DNA from: Scatosoma sp045650185 | GTDB lineage: Bacteria; Bacillota; Clostridia; Christensenellales; Borkfalkiaceae | Length of the DNA: 57,472 bases | NCBI GenBank assembly: GCA_045650185.1 | Contig: JAZRQY010000002.1 | Location: 1 to 57,472 of the forward strand | Direction of reading: 5' to 3' | Part shown: one piece after another, positions 39,491 to 46,742 of the stretch | How the letters are laid out: every line of letters starts with the position of its first letter | Numbering within the stretch: the stretch's first letter is position 1 | Program-made: the position numbers and the translations under genes | Notes under the pieces: generated by a model | The model's database searches: none | Seen by the model: the letters and a program-made list of their open reading frames with translations, nothing else | What the model was told of the DNA's origin: nothing

Positions 39491-39967
39491 ATGAAATGTA
39501 CTCAATGCGGATGTAAAAAATTTGTCAAAACAGATTCCCCATTTGGTGTTTGTGGGGATGCTTATGCAACAACGCGAGAAACATTGACTATATATGCGTG
39601 TTTTAAGTGTGGGCATTTGGAGTTCTTTGATACATACACTGTTGACAAATACAATAGATATAAAACGATTATCGAAATCGATACTGAATCTTTACAAACT
39701 ATTAAGAAACAATTATTGGAATTGGAAAACCCCGATACGAAAATTGCACTTGACAATGAAATAAAGGAAATCGAAGAAAAATTAAAAAGTTTAGATATTA
39801 CGATAAGGGAACAACAAGAATTGACGGTCAAGTTGCATACTTTACAAGCAAAAGCTCGCAATCTTCCAAATGAAATTAAAAAATGGAAAAACGAAATTCA
39901 AAGCAAGGAGCGCAATGTAAAGGATGCTCAAGAAAGATTAGCAGAAATCGAAATAACAGAAGAATGA
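39491..39967 (+). CDS. Zinc-ribbon plus coiled-coil protein
   Basis: A 158-residue protein. The first 50 residues are a zinc ribbon: KCTQCGCKKF and YACFKCGHLEFF give two C-x-x-C pairs. Residues 60-155 are almost entirely coiled coil (LELENPDTKIALDNEIKEIE, then QQELTVKLHTLQAKAR). A strong AAAGGAG lies before ATG. Its stop codon overlaps the start of the HEPN gene (ATGA). I infer a sensor or scaffold for the second protein; the family is not known to me. Confidence 0.7.
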   Translation: MKCTQCGCKKFVKTDSPFGVCGDAYATTRETLTIYACFKCGHLEFFDTYTVDKYNRYKTIIEIDTESLQTIKKQLLELENPDTKIALDNEIKEIEEKLKSLDITIREQQELTVKLHTLQAKARNLPNEIKKWKNEIQSKERNVKDAQERLAEIEITEE

Positions 39968-40440
39968 AAAAAATATTGGTGGAGCAATTAAAATGTTTAT
40001 GGGAAAAGGTTGGCTTGATAGTCAACCTTTCTCAAATGGTGGAGTACAATTTGGCGAATATTCTTGCATTTGATGAGATTTTGCGCGAATTTGAAGAAAG
40101 AGATTCTATGTTTGTTTGTGAATACAATGAATTTGCGAAACAAGCAAACAAGTGGTATGATAAATTGTCTAAGAAATCGTTGGGGAAATCATTAAATAGA
40201 GCAAAAGAAATTAAATTTTTCACAGAAGAAAGCGAAAAAACTTTACTTGAAGCAATAGAAAAACGAAATTATGTTATCCACCACTTATTTAAGGACGATT
40301 TAACAAAGAAGAATTTAGATACAAATCCTACGGTTTATTATCAAGAATTAGAAGAAACGATTGCATTGTTGGCTTCCGTGAATAACAGTTTGATTGAGAT
40401 ATTCAAACAACAAAAAGAAGAACACAAGTTGATTTGGTAA
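39964..40440 (+). CDS. HEPN-like protein with RX4H motif
   Basis: A 158-residue all-helical protein. In the fourth helix KRNYVIHHLF carries Arg101 and His106, the R-x4-H motif of HEPN ribonucleases, at the distance from the C-terminus usual for that fold. HEPN proteins are frequent RNA-cutting effectors in toxin-antitoxin and phage-defence systems. The start ATG 39964 overlaps the previous stop codon by four bases. With its partner it forms the whole cargo of the island. RNase activity is an inference from motif and context. Confidence 0.65.
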   Translation: MKKILVEQLKCLWEKVGLIVNLSQMVEYNLANILAFDEILREFEERDSMFVCEYNEFAKQANKWYDKLSKKSLGKSLNRAKEIKFFTEESEKTLLEAIEKRNYVIHHLFKDDLTKKNLDTNPTVYYQELEETIALLASVNNSLIEIFKQQKEEHKLIW

Positions 40441-40627
40441 AAGTTCATTTTTAATTTTAGATATGTGAGTTCAACAGCAAAATCAAGCGGAAGCGAGTTC
40501 GAAATTAAAGAGCAATAAGGGGTTGCGGCAAGAATAGAAAATGACACAAAAACGCCTAAAAATGGGCGTTTTTTGTAAAAAATTATACGTTTTGACGGTG
40601 TGGGAAGTATGCCCGTTACGATACTAA

Positions 40628-40639
40628 TCGCCTGCTCCA
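40628..40639 (+). repeat. Copy of the tRNA-Gly 3' end (attR-like)
   Basis: TCGCCTGCTCCA, identical to 39210-39221. Confidence 0.75.
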
Positions 40640-40640
40640 G

Positions 40641-40677
40641 AAAAAAGCCGTGATTGTCAAACAATCGCGGCTTTTTT
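40641..40677 (+). terminator. Original tRNA-Gly terminator
   Basis: AAAAAAGCCGTGATTGT pairs with ACAATCGCGGCTTTTTT (one G-T pair), directly behind the second tRNA end. Confidence 0.85.
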
Positions 40678-40682
40678 CAATG

Positions 40683-40853
40683 AAATTTATGCCTGACGGC
40701 ATAAGTGAAATAATAAGATTATGAAATATCCTGCGGATATGAAATATGCGCGCGCATATTATGGCATAAATTTTATTTCATTTTTGCAAAGCAAAAATTT
40801 CATAATTAAAAATTATTTCATATTGCTTGCAATATTTCATTTAATGTGATACA
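40683..40853. repeat. Tandem hairpin array with ATTTCAT/ATGAAAT spacers
   Basis: Short stems separated by TGAAAT or ATTTCAT: TTATGCC/GGCATAA, ATCC/GGAT, ATGCGCGCGCAT, TTTTGC/GCAAAA, AATT/AATT and ATTGC/GCAAT. The layout is the same as in the AATTCAC array at 13720, with another heptamer. It ends 20 bases before the S23 gene. Confidence 0.8.
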
Positions 40854-40872
40854 TTGGAATTGAGGTAAAAAT

Positions 40873-41217
40873 ATGAGAGAGAATAAGTTGGTTGATTTAT
40901 CAATGGAATTGGCTATTTCCGCTATTAAATTTTGTGAAACAATTAAGGGACACTATTCGCTTGTTAATCAGTTGGAGCGTAGTGCCACTTCAATAGGCGC
41001 AAATATTCGAGAGACAAATTATGCTCACGGTAAAGCGGACTTTGTGGCAAAATTGCAAATCGCTCTTAAAGAGTGTTTTGAAACGGAGTATTGGTTGGAA
41101 TTATTTGTAAAATCCGAATTAACCACGCAGGATAATATTAAAGAATTGTACAATGCTTGCGGAACGATACGCCGTTTATTGATTTCTTCTATAAACACGG
41201 CAAAAAACAATGAATAA
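40873..41217 (+). CDS. S23 family four-helix-bundle protein
   Basis: A 114-residue protein of the S23/IVP type (TIGR02436-like), a four-helix bundle first found in intervening sequences of 23S rRNA genes. Family markers are LVDLSMELAI, NQLERSATSIGANIRETNYA, FVAKLQIALKECFETEYWLE and a C-terminal RRLLISSI. Here it is not in an rRNA gene but between a hairpin array and a 92-base repeat. GAGGT lies before the ATG. The related Avd protein binds RNA in diversity-generating retroelements, so RNA binding is plausible. Confidence 0.85.
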   Translation: MRENKLVDLSMELAISAIKFCETIKGHYSLVNQLERSATSIGANIRETNYAHGKADFVAKLQIALKECFETEYWLELFVKSELTTQDNIKELYNACGTIRRLLISSINTAKNNE

Positions 41218-41223
41218 TAATTA

Positions 41224-41315
41224 CACACTTCCATCACCCTGACTTGTAAGGTATATGGAAGTGTGTTTTGCTATTTATCCCCGTTTTTCCCTGTATGATT
41301 AGTAGTAGCCCGAAA
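41224..41315 (+). repeat. 92-base direct repeat, right copy
   Basis: See 39228-39319; same hairpin and AGTAGTAGCCCGAAA end, in the same orientation. Confidence 0.8.
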
Positions 41316-41437
41316 GACGATAGGATTTTCTTTTTACAAAAATACGCGTATTCTCACGAAATCAACGGGATTTTTGACTAAATTTGGGCTTTTCGACTGC
41401 GAAAAATCATTATTTTTATATAAAATATAAAATCCTA

Positions 41438-41466
41438 TTGACGAAACGAGAAAAAAATGTTAAAAT
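41438..41466 (+). promoter_or_regulatory. Promoter of the first giant repeat protein
   Basis: TTGACG (41438-41443) and TAAAAT (41461-41466), 17-base spacer. Confidence 0.6.
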
Positions 41467-41507
41467 GGTTGTGTGTATATTGTACTTTCTTATAGGGGAG
41501 GGTGATT

Positions 41508-44500
41508 ATGAAAAAGAAATTTTTAATTTTGGTGGCTGCTGTTACGGCTATGCTTGCGAGCGTATCCGCTGTTTCCGCATGCTCTTCTAACGACCATAAG
41601 CATTTCTATACGCGAGAGCTCACGAAGGAAGCAACGTGTACGGAAAAGGGGGAATGGACGTATAATTGTACTTGTGGAAGCAAGTACACGGCAGAAGTAT
41701 CTGCGCTTGGTCACGATGAAAAAATATACAAAGCGAAAGAGGCTACTTGCATTGAACCGGGCTGGGAAGAATACGTAGTTTGTCAAAGAGAAGGCTGTGA
41801 TTATTCTACCTACCAAGGAGAAATCCCCGTGACCGGCGTACATATCTGGGATAACGGAGAAGTGACGACCCCACCTACTTGTACGGAAGAAGGCGTGAAA
41901 ACGTTCACTTGTACGGTATGTGAAAATGAAACGAAGACGGAAACCGTCGGTGTAATTCCTCATACCTACGCGCAGGGCTGGTCGAGCGATTCTACCAACC
42001 ATTGGCACGAATGTGCTTGCGGTGATAGAAAGGACGAAGCAGGGCACGTTCCTTCTGCGCCTGCTACCTTAACCACGCCTCAGGTTTGTACCGTGTGCAA
42101 CTACTTATTGCAGCCGAGGACGGGGATTGAATTCAATACCCTCACCGTGGACGGCTTGGCTGTGTACGGCACCGTAGGTAACGCCACGACGCAATTCTCG
42201 TTTACAAGCGAAATCAAAGCGGTGGGCGATGCAACCTACGTGATTAAAAACGCCGATCAAACGATAGCGGCAGAGGTTGTTTCGCTTGTTGAAGGGGATA
42301 ACGTATTTTACTTAATTCAAAAGAATGGCGAAGAAATCGTAAACACCTACAAGGTAACCCTTCGCCGTCGCCCGATGTACGAGGTTGCTTTTGATGCAAA
42401 CGGTGGTACGGCTGTTGAAACGCAGTCGGTGGAAGAAGGCGGCTTTGCGACGGCGCCCAGCGTTGCGCCTACGAAAGCAGGCTATACTTTCCAGGGCTGG
42501 GACTACGATTTCACGCAAGCAATTACGAAAAATACGAAAATAACGGCGCTCTGGTCGGCAAATCTGAATACGAAATATACCGTCGTTTACTACTTGCAGA
42601 ATCTTGAAGACGATAACTACAAGGCAGATAAGACGGTAGAGCTCAGCGGTAAAACGGATACGACGGCAACGGCTGAGATTAAGACGTACGAACACTTCAC
42701 GTATAATGAAAGCGAAAGCACGATCAGCGGCGTCATTGCAGGCGACGGCAGCCTTGTATTGAGCGTATATTACACCCGCAACGGCTATACGATTACGACG
42801 GCCTGCAACAACGAAAAAGCAGGTACGGTTTCGGTGGGCGGTACGTATAAGTACGGCGCTGAAATCACGCTGACGGCGACGACGACGGCAGGGTATTCGT
42901 TCTTGGGTTGGTACGAGGGTGAAACGCTTGTCGGCGAAACGGAAGTACTTACTTTAATGGTAAATAAAAACGCAACCTATACGGCAAAATGGTCTACGAA
43001 GACTGACACGAAATATACGGTTGAGTATTACCTGCAAAACGTTGATAATGATGGCTACACGCTGCATGAAAAGGTGACGTCGTATGGTACGACCTCGGCA
43101 CTGGCAATGGCGGAGAAGAAGACGTATGGACACTTTACGTATAATGCAAGCGAAAGCACAATCAGCGGCGTCATCTCCGGAGACGGCAGTCTTGTATTGA
43201 GTGTATATTACACACGCAACAGCTATACGATTGCAACGGCTAATAGCGACGAAAAAGCAGGTTCGGTAACGAGCCTTACTGGAACTTATCGTTACGGCAA
43301 AGAAGTGACTTTGACGGCAACGCCGAAGGTAGGGTATACCTTCTTGGGTTGGTACGACGGCGGAACACTTGTCGGCGAAACGGAAGTATTTACCTTGCAG
43401 GTAAATAAAAACGCAACCTATACGGCAAAATGGTCGGTAAATACTGACACGGAATATACGGTTAAGTATTATTTACAAGGCGTTGACGGTGGCTACGCAT
43501 TGCGTGAAACGGTGACGTTGGAAGGCACGACCGACATGACGGCAACGGCGACGATTAAGGCGTACGAACACTTCACGTATAATGCAAGTGAAGGCAAAAA
43601 CAGCGGTGTCATCTCTGGCGACGGTAGTCTTGTATTAAGCGTATACTACACTCGAAATAGCTATACGATTACGACGACCGGCAACAACGAAAAAGCAGGT
43701 ACGGTTTCGGCAGGCGGCACGTATAAGTACGGCGCGGAAATCACGCTGACTGCGACGACGAACGCAGGGTATACTTTTGGTGGTTGGTACGACGGTGAAA
43801 CGCTTGTCGGCGAAACGGAAGTACTTACTTTAATGGTAAATAAAAACGCAACCTATACGGCAAAATGGTCTACGAAGACTGACACGAAATATACGGTTGA
43901 ATATTACCTGCAAAACGTTGACAATGACGGCTACGCATTGCGTGAAACGGTGGCGTTGGAAGGTGCGACCGACACGACGGCGACGGCTGATCTTAAAGCG
44001 TACGAACACTTTACGTATAACGAAAGTAAAAGCGTAATCAGCGGTATCATCTCTGGCGACGGTAGCCTTGAATTGAGCGTATATTACACCCGTAATGAAT
44101 ACACGATTGCAACGGCAAACAGCAATGAAAAAGCAGGTTCGGTAGTAATCCTTAATACCACTTATCGTTACGGCAAAGAAGTGACTTTGACGGCGACGCC
44201 GAATGCGGGATATACTTTTGAAGGTTGGTACGACGGTAAAACGCTTGTCTGTGAAACGAAAGTATTTACCTTACAGGTAAATAAAACCGCGACCTATACG
44301 GCGGTTTGGTCGGTAAATACCGACACGAAATATACGGTTGAGTATTACTTAGAAGACGTTGACAATGGTGGCTACAAGTTGCACGAATCGGTAAAACACT
44401 ATGACGAAACGGGCATAAACGTAACCGCGGAAATTAAAACGTATGAATCCTATGAATACGATGCAGAAAAGAGCGCGAACACCATCAGTGGCAAAATCGC

Positions 44501-46055
44501 AGGCGACGGCAGTCTTGTATTAAAAGTATATTACGCATATGCGGAGCTTTCCTTAAGCTTTGAGCTGATGGGCGACGGAAACTACAAAGTCGTTGGTATC
44601 GGTACGTATGAGTCGGGCGTAGTGGAAATCCCTGCAACCTACAAAGGCAAACCTGTTACCACCATTGGCGCAAATGCTTTCTATTACGTCAGAGGTATCG
44701 GTAAGCTCGTCATTCCCGACAGCGTTACGACCATCGAAGACTATGCGTTTACAAGCTGTTTGGACTTGACGGAAGTCGAGATGGGCAACGGCGTTACCAG
44801 CATTGGTAAGTATGCGTTTGCGTACTGCAACCAGATTGATACGTTGACCATGTCTACCAAGGTTAAGACCATCGACGAAGGCGCTTTCTGTGGCTGTAAG
44901 AGAATGAGAACACTGAAATTGCCTGATACCCTTACGACCATTGCGAAAGAGGCGTTCAAAGACTGTAAGAAATTGGAAACGATTACCTTCGGTTCGGGCT
45001 TGACGACCATTGGCGAGGCTGCATTCTACAGATGCGAATCGTTGAAGGAATTAAATCTTAATGCGCCTACCACTATCGGCAACAGGGCGTTCATGAACTG
45101 TAGCAGCATTCGCAAGGTTACTCTTGGTAACAAAGTAACGTCGATTGGCGACGAGGCATTCTGCAATGATGCTGATGGGGACGGTATCAAGATGGGTGAG
45201 CTTGTCATCGGTAACGGTGTAAAGACCATTGGCGTATCCGCGTTCCAAGGTTTGCGTAGACTGTACAAGGTTACCCTCGGCACGGGCTTGAAGTCAATCG
45301 GGACGAATGCGTTCTACAAGTGCTACATATTGCGTGAGGTTCATAATAGATCTTCGTTGCTTATTTCGACTTACAGTGGTAAGAATTATGGGTATGTGGC
45401 GAACTACGCTTTCTACGTATACAAGAGCGTTACGTCCACAAGAATCACTGTAGACGAAGAAAACGGACTTGTTTATTACACCGAAGGCAGTGCGAAGAAA
45501 TTGATTAGTATTACTTTCGACACACCTCAAGACCTTATCGTTCCTAACGACGTTACTGAAATTTCCTCGTACGCAGGCTACGCTAATCAATACATTACTG
45601 GTGTTATCATCGGCGAAAATAGTAATTGTACGACGATCGGAGAGCATGCCTTCCAAAACGACTATAACATGCGCAGACTGGATTTAAGCGGTAAAAAGCT
45701 TACCACTCTTACGGATAATGCTTTCTATAATAATCAGGAACTCCGCCACGTTATCATCGGCACAAGTTTGAAGAAGGTCGGCAAAGGCGCGTTCTACAAG
45801 AAGGGCGACACAAGCGTGGATGGATTCAAGTACTATAGAGTGTTCTATAAAGGCACTCAAGCTGAGTGGCAGGCGTTTATCTCGTCAAGTAACTTCGTTC
45901 AGGATCATAACGGGCATTTGACAGAAGCTTTATCAGCCGTTGGTACGGATACTGCCAAAAACAGCACGGTTGCTTTCTATACGACGACGAAACCCAGTAG
46001 CAGTACCACTACGTTGTACTGGAGATACGTAAACGGTCAGGAAACGTACTGGTAA
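41508..46055 (+). CDS. Giant surface lipoprotein with InlB-type and BspA leucine-rich repeats
   Basis: A 1515-residue surface protein. The signal peptide ends at lipobox VSAC (Cys about 25). Residues 30-200 hold cysteine-rich motifs (TCTEKGEWTYNCTCG, TCTEEGVKTFTCTVC). A beta-sandwich segment follows (about 205-290), then InlB-B/Flg_new repeats (about 290-1010) with GYTFxGWxxG and ATYTAKW ends, and last BspA-type LRR_5 units (about 1020-1500) of the form IGxxAFxxCxxL. No LPXTG is present. ATG 41508 follows AGGGGAGGG. Such proteins bind host or microbial surfaces. The LRR part nearly duplicates that of the gene at 46743. Confidence 0.88.
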   Translation: MKKKFLILVAAVTAMLASVSAVSACSSNDHKHFYTRELTKEATCTEKGEWTYNCTCGSKYTAEVSALGHDEKIYKAKEATCIEPGWEEYVVCQREGCDYSTYQGEIPVTGVHIWDNGEVTTPPTCTEEGVKTFTCTVCENETKTETVGVIPHTYAQGWSSDSTNHWHECACGDRKDEAGHVPSAPATLTTPQVCTVCNYLLQPRTGIEFNTLTVDGLAVYGTVGNATTQFSFTSEIKAVGDATYVIKNADQTIAAEVVSLVEGDNVFYLIQKNGEEIVNTYKVTLRRRPMYEVAFDANGGTAVETQSVEEGGFATAPSVAPTKAGYTFQGWDYDFTQAITKNTKITALWSANLNTKYTVVYYLQNLEDDNYKADKTVELSGKTDTTATAEIKTYEHFTYNESESTISGVIAGDGSLVLSVYYTRNGYTITTACNNEKAGTVSVGGTYKYGAEITLTATTTAGYSFLGWYEGETLVGETEVLTLMVNKNATYTAKWSTKTDTKYTVEYYLQNVDNDGYTLHEKVTSYGTTSALAMAEKKTYGHFTYNASESTISGVISGDGSLVLSVYYTRNSYTIATANSDEKAGSVTSLTGTYRYGKEVTLTATPKVGYTFLGWYDGGTLVGETEVFTLQVNKNATYTAKWSVNTDTEYTVKYYLQGVDGGYALRETVTLEGTTDMTATATIKAYEHFTYNASEGKNSGVISGDGSLVLSVYYTRNSYTITTTGNNEKAGTVSAGGTYKYGAEITLTATTNAGYTFGGWYDGETLVGETEVLTLMVNKNATYTAKWSTKTDTKYTVEYYLQNVDNDGYALRETVALEGATDTTATADLKAYEHFTYNESKSVISGIISGDGSLELSVYYTRNEYTIATANSNEKAGSVVILNTTYRYGKEVTLTATPNAGYTFEGWYDGKTLVCETKVFTLQVNKTATYTAVWSVNTDTKYTVEYYLEDVDNGGYKLHESVKHYDETGINVTAEIKTYESYEYDAEKSANTISGKIAGDGSLVLKVYYAYAELSLSFELMGDGNYKVVGIGTYESGVVEIPATYKGKPVTTIGANAFYYVRGIGKLVIPDSVTTIEDYAFTSCLDLTEVEMGNGVTSIGKYAFAYCNQIDTLTMSTKVKTIDEGAFCGCKRMRTLKLPDTLTTIAKEAFKDCKKLETITFGSGLTTIGEAAFYRCESLKELNLNAPTTIGNRAFMNCSSIRKVTLGNKVTSIGDEAFCNDADGDGIKMGELVIGNGVKTIGVSAFQGLRRLYKVTLGTGLKSIGTNAFYKCYILREVHNRSSLLISTYSGKNYGYVANYAFYVYKSVTSTRITVDEENGLVYYTEGSAKKLISITFDTPQDLIVPNDVTEISSYAGYANQYITGVIIGENSNCTTIGEHAFQNDYNMRRLDLSGKKLTTLTDNAFYNNQELRHVIIGTSLKKVGKGAFYKKGDTSVDGFKYYRVFYKGTQAEWQAFISSSNFVQDHNGHLTEALSAVGTDTAKNSTVAFYTTTKPSSSTTTLYWRYVNGQETYW
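42560..44540 (+). repeat. In-gene tandem repeats, period about 440 bases
   Basis: Five units begin near 42560, 43007, 43441, 43880 and 44318 with codons for TKYTVEYYLQN-like sequence and contain one EHFTYN...GDGSLVLSVYY module and, in all but the last, one ATYTAKW module. Adjacent copies keep long identical stretches, so recombination can change the copy number. Confidence 0.8.
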
Positions 46056-46118
46056 TGAATGCCTGAACCCCAACTGTGGATTTAAGTCTTAGTGGCTTAA
46101 TTCAAAAACCTTATAACG

Positions 46119-46167
46119 ACAAAAGAGAGAACAAATCGGCCTATTGCCGAGGCGTTCTCTCTTTTGT
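46119..46167 (+). terminator. Terminator
   Basis: ACAAAAGAGAGAAC (46119-46132) pairs perfectly with GTTCTCTCTTTTGT (46154-46167). Confidence 0.85.
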
Positions 46168-46189
46168 TGTACAACGAATACCATGCGAT

Positions 46190-46365
46190 ACTCGCGTGAT
46201 ACATGGTAGGGTAATCGACTTGCCTTCCCCTCAAAGGGAAGGCAAGTATAGGGCGATGACGACAATAAGGGTACAACAATCCCACAGTCAACCACGTTGA
46301 CAATTCCCTTTACACAAGGGAGCCTATGTAGGGGGCGACCAGCGGTCGCCCGTATTTTTCCACTT
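46190..46365. repeat. Dispersed-type palindromic repeats
   Basis: The gap holds several small palindromes: CTTGCCTTCCC/GGGAAGGCAAG, GTCAACCACGTTGAC, TCCCTTTACACAAGGGA and GGGCGACC/GGTCGCCC. I recall similar modules in intergenic DNA of many gut Clostridia. There is no coding frame. Confidence 0.5.
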
Positions 46366-46432
46366 TTAGGGGTTGAAAAACACCAAAAAAGCGACAACTT
46401 TTAAATATTTTTAAAAAGAATTTTTTCAGCTA

Positions 46433-46461
46433 TTGCAATTCAAAATTTTATGTGATATAAT
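46433..46461 (+). promoter_or_regulatory. Promoter of the 45-residue gene and the second giant gene
   Basis: TTGCAA (46433-46438) and TATAAT (46456-46461), 17-base spacer. Confidence 0.65.
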
Positions 46462-46543
46462 TAGATTGCCAGCGAATACGATAATGGTTGGCGCAAGTGC
46501 CTAAGTAGGCGCATATTTCTTATAAATGCAAGGAGGGAACGAT

Positions 46544-46681
46544 ATGTACGAAGAACCCAAAATTACAATATTATTTTTAACGAACGAGGATATTCTCAAC
46601 GGAAGTCCCAACGATGGTGGCAACTCTGGCGGCAACAATGAAAATCTTTGGGAAGACGAAAACGCAGGCGACTGGGTTTAA
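46544..46681 (+). CDS. Short peptide gene, 45 residues
   Basis: MYEEPKITILFLTNEDILNG followed by SPNDGGNSGGNNENLWED and ENAGDWV. A perfect AAGGAGGG precedes ATG 46544. The first 20 residues look like a conserved strand/leader (PKITILFLTNEDIL), the rest is Gly/Asn/Asp-rich, with Trp near the end. There is no signal peptide. It is 61 bases before the second giant gene and under the same promoter. Leader-plus-Gly-rich layout recalls RiPP precursors or the short EPK-type proteins of gut bacteria; the role is unknown. Confidence 0.6.
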   Translation: MYEEPKITILFLTNEDILNGSPNDGGNSGGNNENLWEDENAGDWV

Positions 46682-46742
46682 GTAAAAGATAAACGCTGAA
46701 AACAGTCAAAAATAAAGACAAGGAATAAAAGCGGAAAATAGT

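Larger units (their letters stand above)
39210..40639. mobile_element. Small island integrated at tRNA-Gly
   Basis: TCGCCTGCTCCA, the 3' end of the tRNA, is repeated at 40628-40639. Right after the second copy comes a tRNA-type terminator. The 1.4 kb in between is AT-rich, has its own promoter and carries only two overlapping genes. There is no integrase. The layout is that of attL-cargo-attR. Confidence 0.75.

Noticed and set aside
40683..40853. Possible CRISPR array
   Set aside because: Same reason: the conserved spacer is a heptamer and the variable parts are hairpins.
46190..46365. Rho-independent terminators or small RNA
   Set aside because: Several palindromes exist, but without T tracts or a promoter; they look like dispersed repeats.
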